From NCBI GenBank assembly GCA_028818695.1, contig JAPPNK010000018.1, positions 1 through 64,000 of the forward strand: a DNA stretch of 64,000 nt, written 5' to 3'. The stretch is from Candidatus Poribacteria bacterium. GTDB lineage: Bacteria; Poribacteria; WGA-4E; GCA-2687025. The notes below the pieces were generated by a model. The model was given only the letters and a program-made list of their open reading frames with translations. It was not told the DNA's origin and did not search any database. Shown here piece by piece: positions 1 to 7,543 of this stretch. The position numbers and the translations under genes were made by a program. Numbering within the stretch: the first letter of the stretch is position 1; each line of letters begins with the position of its first letter.

Positions 1-167
1 CTCGTCTTGGTCAAAAATATGCCCTAATGAATTCCATCGCCTTCAGGTACTACCCATTTTTGCGGGCTCTTGCGACGTTTACGCGGTTTATGCCACTATA
101 GAACGGAACGGCGGAGCCGGTATGAAACGGTGGACGAGAGGGGAATTGGGGCAGGTCGAGGAAGCAA

Positions 168-1106
168 ATGAGATATAGATTGAGATGGGTTATAGCGGCG
201 GGATGTTTGCTGATTGCGGCGCTCATCTGGCTGTTGCGGCCTGGCGCGGACAACGACCTCCATATGCGCGAAGCGCATGACGCAGCAAGCGGGGGGAGCG
301 CATCTCCGTTGACGGTAAACGATCAGACGCCCCCGGCGCTACAGCCGTCGATGGATGACGACAGCAAGGATGCGGAGACGGAGCCGACCGCGCCGGTCCT
401 CCCTCCTTCAACGGGAAAATATCAATTCACAAAATGGCAAGACGCCATGGACGAATATGCGCGGCTGGTAGGAATTGAGTATGAGAAATTGGTCGCAGAA
501 GGACACCCCCAACCCGTCGTTTGGGCAAGTATGAATGTGGACGCTCGACTGTTCAAGAACGGGGAAAATCCCGAGCTAAGAGACGCGCTGCATCGCTTTA
601 TGCCAATTGGCAATCTTGATGAGTTCTCCCCTGAGCAGCGGAGTCAAATACCCAACATTGACAACCGCATACCAGATAAGATATGGCGCAATCCAATATG
701 GATACTGGTCTGGGCGGGGAAGCTGCCGGAAGGAAGGCAATACGGCAGGCTGAGGCTTCCTAACGGAGAACTGCTCTACTTGGAGGAATACCAGCAAGCG
801 CGCGTTTCCTGGAAGGTAAGGCGTCCTCCAGCAGCGCAAACCGAGGCGGGTAAGTTGGAGTTGGAGGCTTTGCGCCAGCGCGAAACGCAACTGGCGTCCT
901 CAATTCAGAAGGCTCAAGATGCGGAGTTTGACAAGCTATTCATTCAATTAGAGCAGGTGCAGAACCGCATTCATCAAATAGAATCGCCGTCCATTACCAA
1001 CCATTACATGGAATCCGGCGCTTCTAACGAGGCCGCCGACCATCCCGAATTTGAGATCATTGAGAAGGATTTGGGCGTCATTGACGCGGCGCGAAATGAT
1101 GATTAA
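168..1106 (+). CDS. Membrane-anchored or secreted protein of unknown function (paralogue of 31100-32056)
   Basis: The 312-residue protein begins with a basic stretch and one hydrophobic helix (about residues 5-23), so it is probably exported or anchored with its bulk outside the cytoplasm. A Pro/Asp/Glu-rich linker follows to about residue 82. A conserved region then starts with TGKYQFTKW and contains GIEYEKL and LRLPNGELLYLEE. Residues about 220-270 look like a coiled coil. The leftward gene at 31100-32056 shares this layout, with TGPYKFEGW, GLEYDEL and SLPNGERYYF at matching places, so the two are diverged paralogues. I recognise no catalytic motif and assign no function. The gene faces convergently into the glycosyltransferase gene. 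The ATG at 168 is the first start that keeps the whole signal helix. Confidence 0.8.
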   Translation: MRYRLRWVIAAGCLLIAALIWLLRPGADNDLHMREAHDAASGGSASPLTVNDQTPPALQPSMDDDSKDAETEPTAPVLPPSTGKYQFTKWQDAMDEYARLVGIEYEKLVAEGHPQPVVWASMNVDARLFKNGENPELRDALHRFMPIGNLDEFSPEQRSQIPNIDNRIPDKIWRNPIWILVWAGKLPEGRQYGRLRLPNGELLYLEEYQQARVSWKVRRPPAAQTEAGKLELEALRQRETQLASSIQKAQDAEFDKLFIQLEQVQNRIHQIESPSITNHYMESGASNEAADHPEFEIIEKDLGVIDAARNDD

Positions 1107-1123
1107 CGAAGGGGGCGCTAGCC

Positions 1124-2677
1124 TCATGGCTCCGTTTCACCCGTCGCGTTTCGGACATAAACGCGCAGCTCTGGATGAAACAGCGCGTTGTGCGGAAACG
1201 GCGGCTCTCGACCCAAAAAAAGAAACGCGCGAACCCAAGCGGGGCGCTCCGCCGAAAAACGCGCCGCCATGCGATACTCCCCCGATTCCGCCAGCCGCGC
1301 GTGGAACCCGCCCGTTGTAAAATGCGCGCGCGTCAACGGGAAAAAATCCGCCTCGCGGTAATGTTCCGCCCTCTCCCAGACAGCGCGCTGCAGCTCCGCC
1401 TCTGCCGACGCAGCGACAACCGCCTCCGCCTCCGACGCAGACGACAGCCCCGGCGGATAGATCCAAATGAGCGTCGGCTCCGAGGGACCGTGGGAGACCT
1501 CCAGCCCGCTCTCGGCGATCCAGGATTCGCACCGCTGAATCGTTGAGGGCAGGCGCGTCTGCATGTCAAGCGAGGCGGTCAACAGAAGCGAATGCCCCGC
1601 CGCCAAACCCAGCGCCGTCCAAGCCGCCCGCCGTCTCGATTCCCCCATAACCGCCGACGCCAGCAGCGCCAGCGGAGGCAGCGCCAGCAGCCAATGCCGC
1701 GAAAAACTGAAATGGTGAAGCGCAACCGAAAGCGCCGCCGTCAGCGTCCACGCCATCAACGCAAGCCGCTCCCGTTTTTGTTGTTTATTTAAGCTCCCGC
1801 CTAAAAGCGGAATGAACGAGATGCAGAAAACGCCTGCAAACGCCAACGCCAGCCCTGGCCCCGCCGCCCAGACAAACGCCTCCGCATGCCGCAGCGCCGG
1901 GGAGAAAATGCCGTCCTCGGCTGTCGGAAAAAGGGCGAAATGCCCGGCTCTGTAATGCGACAGCTCATAACGCAGCCCCTCCCAGACCTGCGGAAAATCC
2001 ATGAGAAGATACGGGCAGCCGATAAGAAGACCGACAGCTCCCCCGCCCGCCGCCGACAGCAAAGCCCCCGCCTTGGAGCGCCGAGGGGAATCGTCCAACA
2101 GAAGAAGAACGGACGCAGGGACGGCATAGACGCCCGCCGTCCATTTGAACGCCATGCCGAATCCGATGAGCGCCCCGACCCAGAACGCGCGGTTTGAAGA
2201 GAGCGGGCGGTTTGAAAAGGCGCATGACATCGCTGCCATGCCGAGCGCCAGCGCAGGAATGTCGACCAGCGCCGCGTTCGCCTCCCCCGCCGAGAAAGAG
2301 GGCGTCAACGCCAACAGCAGCGGAGCCAAAACGCTTTGCCCGCCCAAACGGCGCCCAAGCTGGTACATAAACAGCAGGCAAGCCGCCCCAAACAGCAGCG
2401 ACGCCCCGCGCATCAACCCCGCCAAACGCCAAGCGTCCGCCGTCTGAAACAGCCAGGAGAAGAGCGCGGCAAGATGCGTCCACGGCGTCCCAGGCCAATT
2501 GAACAGCTGCGGCGCCCCGCCGTTTAGAACCGCCAGCGCGTCTTGAACAATCAGAGCTTCACGCGGGTCGGGCGCCGACGGCATCTCCGCGATCGTCCAA
2601 AACCGCAGCGCGAGCCAGATCATCAACGCCGCGATAGGGGCGGCTGTCCGCAGAGCGCCTCTTGCGGGGAGTCTCAT
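1124..2677 (-). CDS. GT-C fold membrane glycosyltransferase (family 39/ArnT-like)
   Basis: The 517-residue polytopic protein has about ten hydrophobic segments in its first 370 residues and a soluble C-terminal domain. The first loop after membrane segment 1 contains DPREA (Asp37, Glu40), where GT-C enzymes keep their catalytic acidic residue. The text that follows (GTPWTH, then an LGRR loop) resembles the PMT/ArnT group. Such enzymes transfer a sugar from a polyprenyl-phosphate carrier to a protein, lipid A or polysaccharide on the outer side of the inner membrane. The acceptor cannot be told here. It is 34 bases downstream of the amidase gene on the same strand, so the two may be co-transcribed and act in envelope assembly. 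The family call is moderately firm; the substrate is unknown. Confidence 0.7.
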   Translation of the reverse strand: MRLPARGALRTAAPIAALMIWLALRFWTIAEMPSAPDPREALIVQDALAVLNGGAPQLFNWPGTPWTHLAALFSWLFQTADAWRLAGLMRGASLLFGAACLLFMYQLGRRLGGQSVLAPLLLALTPSFSAGEANAALVDIPALALGMAAMSCAFSNRPLSSNRAFWVGALIGFGMAFKWTAGVYAVPASVLLLLDDSPRRSKAGALLSAAGGGAVGLLIGCPYLLMDFPQVWEGLRYELSHYRAGHFALFPTAEDGIFSPALRHAEAFVWAAGPGLALAFAGVFCISFIPLLGGSLNKQQKRERLALMAWTLTAALSVALHHFSFSRHWLLALPPLALLASAVMGESRRRAAWTALGLAAGHSLLLTASLDMQTRLPSTIQRCESWIAESGLEVSHGPSEPTLIWIYPPGLSSASEAEAVVAASAEAELQRAVWERAEHYREADFFPLTRAHFTTGGFHARLAESGEYRMAARFSAERPAWVRAFLFLGREPPFPHNALFHPELRVYVRNATGETEP

Positions 2678-2711
2678 TATTTTAGGTTAAGAAAAACGGA
2701 AAGCCGCGCTC

Positions 2712-3797
2712 TCATGAACTCGCGTTGGAGCGCTCAATATAGGACAGGATGCCGCGCGCCAGCCCCTCCGCCAAGAGTTGTCGATAGGATGAAAGCTCTA
2801 AACGAGCCGCCTCCGAGCGATTCGACAAAAAACCCATTTCGACCAGTATCGCTGGGACGCGCAGCCCCCTCAGCGCCTTAAAAGCTGCCTCCTTGACGCC
2901 GCGGTCTTTCGCCCCCGTCTTGACCGTGAGCGTCCGCTGCGCGATCTCCGCAAACGCGCGGTTCTCTTCATAGATGCGGGACGCCGTCTCCGGGGGCAGC
3001 GCCGCAAATTCGGGATGCGACAACGGAGCCACCCAGGTCTCAATGCCGCTCGCAGAAGAGAGGCGCGCCCAGTTCACATGCAGGCTCACAAAGACCCCCG
3101 TCTGACGATGCCGGCCCATGCGGTTTCGGCGCAGCAGCGGAACGAAACGATCCTCGCCCCGCGTCAACAGCACATCGTATCCGCTTCTGGACAGTATTTC
3201 CGACAGGCGGCGCGCCACATCGAGAACAATCTCCTTCTCTTGACGCCCCCCGCGTCCGATAGCTCCAGGGTCGATTCCCCCGTGTCCTGCGTCAACGACG
3301 ATCCAGCGGGAACGCGCGCCGCCCTGCCCCGCCCCGCGTATCAAGACGCCCCCTGCGACGCCGGACAGATAATGCGCCGCCTCCTTTGCGTATTGATTGC
3401 CTGGAAACTCGCGGACCAACCGACTCAGCATGCGCGTCGCCTCCGCCGACCGTTCCAGCTCCTCATACGCGACCGCGAGGAAGTAAAGCGTCTCCGGCAG
3501 ACGCGGCGAATTCGGATAATCGGACAGGAGACGCTCAAACGTCGCCGCCGCGCGCGCCATCGCGTCGGCGTCGTAGTAACTGATCGCCGCGCCGAACAGC
3601 GCCTCGCAGCCCGCGTTTGGCTCCTGCGCCTCAAACGCCTCGCCCAGCGACACCCACTCCGACGGCGACGCCCCCTGCGCCGCATAACGCCTCTGCGCGT
3701 CAATCAACGGACCCAGCCCAGAATCGGACGCGCAGCCTAAACAAACGAACAGCAGCAAATAACGCCAAAAAATGTGCGGCTTCATAAACCTACGCAA
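2712..3797 (-). CDS. N-acetylmuramoyl-L-alanine amidase with TPR-like N-terminus
   Basis: The enzyme cleaves the amide between N-acetylmuramic acid and L-Ala of peptidoglycan. The C-terminal half is an Amidase_3 domain. VVDAGHGG (His172), the EKEI glutamate near residue 187-189, SLHVNW near residue 240 and VEMGFLSN near residue 330 supply the usual zinc ligands and catalytic Glu. The N-terminus has a hydrophobic export segment ending in a Cys (LGCASD), which could be a weak lipobox. Residues about 64-145 form two helical TPR-like repeats of the kind seen in outer-membrane division proteins, perhaps for docking partners. At 361 residues it is longer than a bare amidase because of this module. 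It lies 141 bases downstream of rsmA. Confidence 0.88.
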   Translation of the reverse strand: MRRFMKPHIFWRYLLLFVCLGCASDSGLGPLIDAQRRYAAQGASPSEWVSLGEAFEAQEPNAGCEALFGAAISYYDADAMARAAATFERLLSDYPNSPRLPETLYFLAVAYEELERSAEATRMLSRLVREFPGNQYAKEAAHYLSGVAGGVLIRGAGQGGARSRWIVVDAGHGGIDPGAIGRGGRQEKEIVLDVARRLSEILSRSGYDVLLTRGEDRFVPLLRRNRMGRHRQTGVFVSLHVNWARLSSASGIETWVAPLSHPEFAALPPETASRIYEENRAFAEIAQRTLTVKTGAKDRGVKEAAFKALRGLRVPAILVEMGFLSNRSEAARLELSSYRQLLAEGLARGILSYIERSNASS

Positions 3798-3819
3798 GAG
3801 AGTTGTAGTAGAAGTCTAG

Positions 3820-3888
3820 CTACAGACGACGCTTTGAAGGTCAAAAGGCGCTTGAAACAGCGCGCAAAATGAATCTCGTCGTCTATAG
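3820..3888. repeat. Short inverted-repeat element between rsmA and the amidase gene
   Basis: CTACAGACGACG at the left end is matched by CGTCGTCTATAG at the right end, giving near-perfect 12-base inverted ends around about 45 bases. The ends resemble those of the longer elements at 6407 and 22096 (CTACAGGCGATGA type), so this may be a shortened or related copy. The remainder of the 141-base gap shows nothing else. Confidence 0.5.
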
Positions 3889-3938
3889 ACGCCCTTTTGT
3901 TGAAGCGTCAATTCAAACGAATCAGAACGGCGGATGTT

Positions 3939-4709
3939 TCAGCGAATGCATAAAGCGTCCGAAAGAGCGCGCAGTTCCTCCATACTCAACGTCTCGCCTC
4001 GGCGGCTGTCGTCAATGCCGGCTTCGCGCAGCGCCTCGATCCGATTTGGGAAACGGCTTTTTAAAGCGTTCCGCAGCGTCTTGCGCCGTTGACCAAACGC
4101 CGCGCGCGCCGCCGCAAAAAAAACCTCTTCGTCCAGAGGTTGGACCCGCGGTTCCTTCAAAGGCTTCAAGCGAAACACGGTCGACCAGACCTTTGGGCGC
4201 GGCGTGAACGCTCCAGGGCCGACATCGAAGAGCGTCTTCACCTCAAAATAGTAATGCACAAAAACGGAGATGGAACCGCAGCCTTTCTCGCCTGGCGCCA
4301 GAGCCGCACGGCGCGCAAACTCGCGCTGCGCCATGAGCGTCGCCGACGTACACATGGAACGGTGCTGAACGAGCCACTCTATAACAGGCGTCGTGATATG
4401 GTACGGCAGATTTCCGATCACAGGTCCCGGCGCCTTCAGCAGCGTTGGCAGGGGCGTTTTTAAGATGTCCGCATGGACAACCTCAACATTCTCCATGTCT
4501 CTCAACGACTCCAAGAAAGAGTCGTCAATCTCGACTGCAACAATTCTGCCGCCGGGGCGGACGCGCTCCGCCAAGACGCGCGTCAAGCCGCCGGAACCCG
4601 CCCCAATCTCAACCGCCTCCGTCCCCGGCGACAGCCCCGCCGCCTCTGCGATACGGTTCAATACGCCAGGGTCGCGCAAAAAATGCTGGCTAAGGCGCTT
4701 TTTTGCCAA
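3939..4709 (-). CDS. rsmA: 16S rRNA (adenine1518/1519-N6)-dimethyltransferase
   Basis: RsmA (KsgA) dimethylates two adjacent adenines near the 3' end of 16S rRNA during small-subunit maturation. The start QHFLRD is typical. EIGAGSGGLT (about residues 35-43) is the SAM-binding motif I, and NLPYHI (Asn100 to about residue 105) is the N6-adenine methyltransferase motif IV. The length of 256 residues is normal. The start is TTG at 4709-4707, with an AGAGGCGGA ribosome-binding site before it; no in-frame ATG precedes the conserved KKRLSQHF. It follows the SMP-30-like gene by 15 bases, so it probably belongs to the same leftward transcript. Confidence 0.95.
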   Translation of the reverse strand: MAKKRLSQHFLRDPGVLNRIAEAAGLSPGTEAVEIGAGSGGLTRVLAERVRPGGRIVAVEIDDSFLESLRDMENVEVVHADILKTPLPTLLKAPGPVIGNLPYHITTPVIEWLVQHRSMCTSATLMAQREFARRAALAPGEKGCGSISVFVHYYFEVKTLFDVGPGAFTPRPKVWSTVFRLKPLKEPRVQPLDEEVFFAAARAAFGQRRKTLRNALKSRFPNRIEALREAGIDDSRRGETLSMEELRALSDALCIR

Positions 4710-4724
4710 ATCCGCCTCTCGCTC

Positions 4725-5618
4725 TCAAAGCAGATACCCCTGCTGAACCGCTCCGTCCGACGGATAGATCAGAAAGCCGCGCAGGTCCGTCTCCGCGCGG
4801 TAGAGGCATCCGCCCGCCGTCACATACAGCGTCTGCAGGTCGTCCCCTCCCCATGTGCAGTTGGTCGGCTTCGCCTCGATCGGATGCGTTTCAAGGACGC
4901 GCCCTGACGGCTCAAACACATAGATCATCGGTCCTGGGCCCGATTCCTCCCAGCCCGCTGTCGCCACGATGCGCCCCTCCGAGTCCAAACACATTCCGTC
5001 GATGCCGCGGTGCGGGTAGAAGTTATGCAGCGTCTCATACTCGCCGACGGAGCCGTCCTCCAAAATCGGATAGGCGCGCAGCTCGCGGGGCCGCCCTTCG
5101 CCATATTCGCTCTGCGCCACATACAGCGTCTTGCAGTCGGGCGACACGAGCAACCCGTTCGGCTTCGTTGTGTCAAAGGAGGCGCGGGTCAAGCTCCATG
5201 CCCCGCCGTCCGCGGGATCGCACCGGTACACCGACTGATGCGTCAACTCTAGGTCGTCTTCGGCGCCGTAGCGCGGGTCGGTGAACCAGAGCCTTCCCGC
5301 TGAGTCGAATGCAAGGTCGTTTGGGCTGTTGAACCGCTTGCCTTCATACCGGTCGACAATTGAGACGGTTCTTTCCCCGTCATACAGCGCAATGCGCCGC
5401 CCGCCGCCTTCGCATGCAAACAGGCGCCCCGACTGGTCAAACATCAGCCCGTTTGCCTGCTGCGTGCCGGTTCGCGCCTCCGCCGTTTCGCCGGTCGACG
5501 GGTCGTAACGCATGATGCGGCTGTTCGGTATGTCCGTAAAAAGAACGCCTGCCCCGTCCCAAGCGGGTCCTTCGGTGAAGGCAAAAGGTCCCGCGACACG
5601 TTCAAATTGCCAACTCAA
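4725..5618 (-). CDS. SMP-30/gluconolactonase-like six-bladed beta-propeller
   Basis: The 297-residue protein belongs to the SMP-30/gluconolaconase/LRE family, whose known members hydrolyse sugar lactones such as glucono-1,5-lactone. It has no signal peptide, so it is cytoplasmic. FTEGPAWD near residue 15, the NSPNDLAFD block and YPHRGIDGMCLD carry the family's metal-binding Glu, Asn and Asp. The start is TTG at 5618, three bases after the stop of the upstream hydrolase. A strong GGAAGG ribosome-binding site sits inside the end of that gene, and the nearby ATG is out of frame. The coupled layout suggests co-translation with the hydrolase. The true lactone is unknown. Confidence 0.87.
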   Translation of the reverse strand: MSWQFERVAGPFAFTEGPAWDGAGVLFTDIPNSRIMRYDPSTGETAEARTGTQQANGLMFDQSGRLFACEGGGRRIALYDGERTVSIVDRYEGKRFNSPNDLAFDSAGRLWFTDPRYGAEDDLELTHQSVYRCDPADGGAWSLTRASFDTTKPNGLLVSPDCKTLYVAQSEYGEGRPRELRAYPILEDGSVGEYETLHNFYPHRGIDGMCLDSEGRIVATAGWEESGPGPMIYVFEPSGRVLETHPIEAKPTNCTWGGDDLQTLYVTAGGCLYRAETDLRGFLIYPSDGAVQQGYLL

Positions 5619-5621
5619 GTC

Positions 5622-6311
5622 TCATTCCTTCCTTTCCGCGACGCTTTTCACCCATCCGCATATGACGCGCGCCATTTCGTCAAACACATCTTCGTCCGTA
5701 TTGCGTGTGCGTTTCAACGTCTTAAAGCCATGGTCGGCAGTATGGAGCCAGTGGAGAACAGCGCGCTCGCCCAGCTGAGCGATCGACGTTTTCAACAAGT
5801 TTTCTTCGGCTAATTTGTCGCGCGTCCCTGACAGAAACAGCATGGGAACCGTCACCCCGCTGAGATGCTCCGCGCGTTCGGTTGCGGGCTTGCCGGACGG
5901 ATGCAGCGGAAACGCAAAGAAAATAAGCCCCGCCGCCCCCTCCAGAGCCTCTTCAGACGCCGCCATGGAGGTCATGCGCCCGCTGAACGAATGCCCGCCC
6001 GCAAAAACAGGCAAGCCGTCCGCAATCTCCCCCGCCGTTCGGACGATGGAGCGTATCGTCTCCATGCAGTGCGCGTTGGAGTTGCGCCCGCGTCCATGTT
6101 CGCTGTAGGGAAAGTTGTAGCGCAGAGACGCGACGCCCGCCGCTGCGCATCGTTCCGCGATCGTCTCAATCGTCCCATGGCGCATGGTTGTGCTTGCCCC
6201 ATGCCCTAGAACAAGCAGCGCCGACGCCCCTTCAGGCCGCATCAACAGCGCCGAACATTCTCCATGCTGTTCTGTGGCATGGAACTTCAACTCCTGCGCT
6301 TCTACGTTCAT
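5622..6311 (-). CDS. Alpha/beta hydrolase of the KANL3/Tex30 type
   Basis: The 229-residue serine hydrolase has an oxyanion segment LVLGHGAS, a nucleophile elbow GGHSFSG, an acid in SGTRDKL and a C-terminal histidine in TADHGFK, so the catalytic triad is complete. The family is related to dienelactone hydrolases; substrates are mostly unknown. I place the start at the ATG at 6311 (MNVEAQ) because AAGGAGAG lies just upstream. An in-frame ATG at 6389 would add 26 unconserved residues. No signal peptide is seen. It heads a leftward block with the SMP-30-like protein and rsmA. Confidence 0.82.
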   Translation of the reverse strand: MNVEAQELKFHATEQHGECSALLMRPEGASALLVLGHGASTTMRHGTIETIAERCAAAGVASLRYNFPYSEHGRGRNSNAHCMETIRSIVRTAGEIADGLPVFAGGHSFSGRMTSMAASEEALEGAAGLIFFAFPLHPSGKPATERAEHLSGVTVPMLFLSGTRDKLAEENLLKTSIAQLGERAVLHWLHTADHGFKTLKRTRNTDEDVFDEMARVICGWVKSVAERKE

Positions 6312-6406
6312 CCGCTCTCCTTTCTTGAAAACCGCCCGCGTTTTGCCGCGCAACGATGCAATCATGCGCCTTTCTCTTCCCCCTGTCAACCCTCCCCTTA
6401 AATTGA

Positions 6407-6572
6407 CAGTCTCTTATAGGCGATGATTTTGAAAGAGCCGCTTTAGAATGCGGAGGCTGTCTGGAAGAACTCTGGATTCCCTCCCCGTTTTTCACGGGGA
6501 CATGGCTTTCGAGGAAATGACGCTCTGCCCGATTTGAACAGGATTTTCGTACGTCATCGCCTGTAGAGGCTG
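6407..6572. repeat. MITE-like element, copy 1
   Basis: This gap between divergent genes holds an element of about 166 bases. Its ends are inverted repeats of about 19 bases (CAGTCTCTTATAGGCGATGA on the left; TCATCGCCTGTAGAGGCTG on the right). The interior carries the hairpin CCCCGTTTTTCACGGGG. A second copy in opposite orientation lies at 22096-22241 with the same internal order. No coding potential is seen, which suggests a non-autonomous mobile element or a large REP-type repeat. Confidence 0.7.
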
Positions 6573-6629
6573 CCGGCTGTTTAGACATAAGGCGCCACAA
6601 GCGCTAAGATAGATACGGGAGACCCGCAT

Positions 6630-6917
6630 ATGACGCTCTGCAAAGTGGTCGGTTCGATTGTCGCCACGCAAAAAGACGAAAAGCTCACCGGCGGAAAACT
6701 GCTCGTCGTCCAAGAGATGAGCCTAGACGGCAGCCTGCTTGACCGGCACGCTGTCGCCATCGACTCGGTCGGAGCGGGGGAAGGAGAGGTGGTTCTCGTC
6801 GCCGGCGGAAGCTCCGCCCGGCTCACCAAGTCCACCGCCGACAAGCCTGTCGACGCGGTCGTCATGGCGATTGTGGACGCCATCGAAATACAGGGGCGAA
6901 CGGTTTATAAAAAATGA
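6630..6917 (+). CDS. EutN/CcmL-family bacterial microcompartment vertex protein
   Basis: The 95-residue protein matches the EutN/CcmL family across its length: LCKVVGSIVATQKDEKL at the start, GGKLLVVQ, VAIDSVGAGEGEVVLV and GSSAR in the middle, and DAVVMAIVDAIE near the end. Family members form pentamers that cap the vertices of protein-shelled metabolic organelles. No hexameric shell protein or encapsulated enzyme is seen anywhere in this window, so it is an orphan here. The start has a GGGAG ribosome-binding site. Its stop overlaps the start of the next gene (ATGA), so translation is probably coupled to the formyl-THF cyclo-ligase. It may serve a shell encoded elsewhere or have been recruited to another role. 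Confidence 0.9.
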   Translation: MTLCKVVGSIVATQKDEKLTGGKLLVVQEMSLDGSLLDRHAVAIDSVGAGEGEVVLVAGGSSARLTKSTADKPVDAVVMAIVDAIEIQGRTVYKK

Positions 6918-7543
6918 CCGTCGACGCAATACGACGCAACGCGCTGAAGCGGCGCCGAAGCCTCTCCCAAAAAGAGAACCGGCGGCGCGGCAAACAGATT
7001 CAACGGCAGGCCGCTCAACGCCTCCGAACGCTGGACGCGCGCGTTGTGTACTGTTATGTGAGCGTCTCCCCGGAAGCGCCGACTCGACAGCTCATAAAAC
7101 GGCTCCGCGCGGAGGGAAGGCGCGTCGCCGTTCCGCGCGTGGAGGCGGACTCGACAGCGATGCGGCTCCACGAGCTGACCGACATGCGCCAGCTGGAGCG
7201 CGGACGCTGGGGCGTTCCTGTTCCGCCGTTGACCGCTCCGCGCGTTCCTAAAGAAGCGCTGGACGCCGCGCTCATCCCATGCGCCGCCGTCGACAGCCGG
7301 GGGAATCGCATCGGGCGCGGGGGCGGGTTTCATGACCGCTTCTTCGCCGAGGAGCCGCGCCCAAGGATGATCGGACTTGCCTTCGATTGTCAGCGTACGG
7401 CTCCGTTTGAGCCGATGCCGTGGGACGTTCCGCTGGACGAGTTGATCGCCGAAAGCGGGGCATTTTTCTTTCAAAGTAAACAAGCGGCGCCCGCCGTTCG
7501 TTCATACCGCCAGACGACGTCAACGAAACGGAGACCCTCTTGA
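6914..7543 (+). CDS. 5-formyltetrahydrofolate cyclo-ligase
   Basis: The enzyme uses ATP to convert 5-formyl-THF to 5,10-methenyl-THF and so returns a stored folate to one-carbon metabolism. The family signatures are present: a basic N-terminus (ALKRRRSLS), GRWGVPVPP in the middle, and DSRGNRIGRGGGFHDRFF near residues 120-140, which is the conserved nucleotide/substrate-binding block. At 209 residues it is slightly longer than usual, with about 15 extra residues at the C-terminus. It overlaps the vertex-protein gene by ATGA and the SprA-like gene by TTGA, so the three are translationally coupled. Confidence 0.92.
   Translation: MTVDAIRRNALKRRRSLSQKENRRRGKQIQRQAAQRLRTLDARVVYCYVSVSPEAPTRQLIKRLRAEGRRVAVPRVEADSTAMRLHELTDMRQLERGRWGVPVPPLTAPRVPKEALDAALIPCAAVDSRGNRIGRGGGFHDRFFAEEPRPRMIGLAFDCQRTAPFEPMPWDVPLDELIAESGAFFFQSKQAAPAVRSYRQTTSTKRRPS

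Noticed and set aside
1-167. A promoter for the first gene
   Set aside because: TATAGA near 98 has no -35 at acceptable spacing; the region shows nothing I can support.
6599-6917. Complete microcompartment operon
   Set aside because: Only the vertex protein is present; no BMC hexamer or typical cargo enzyme was found on either strand.
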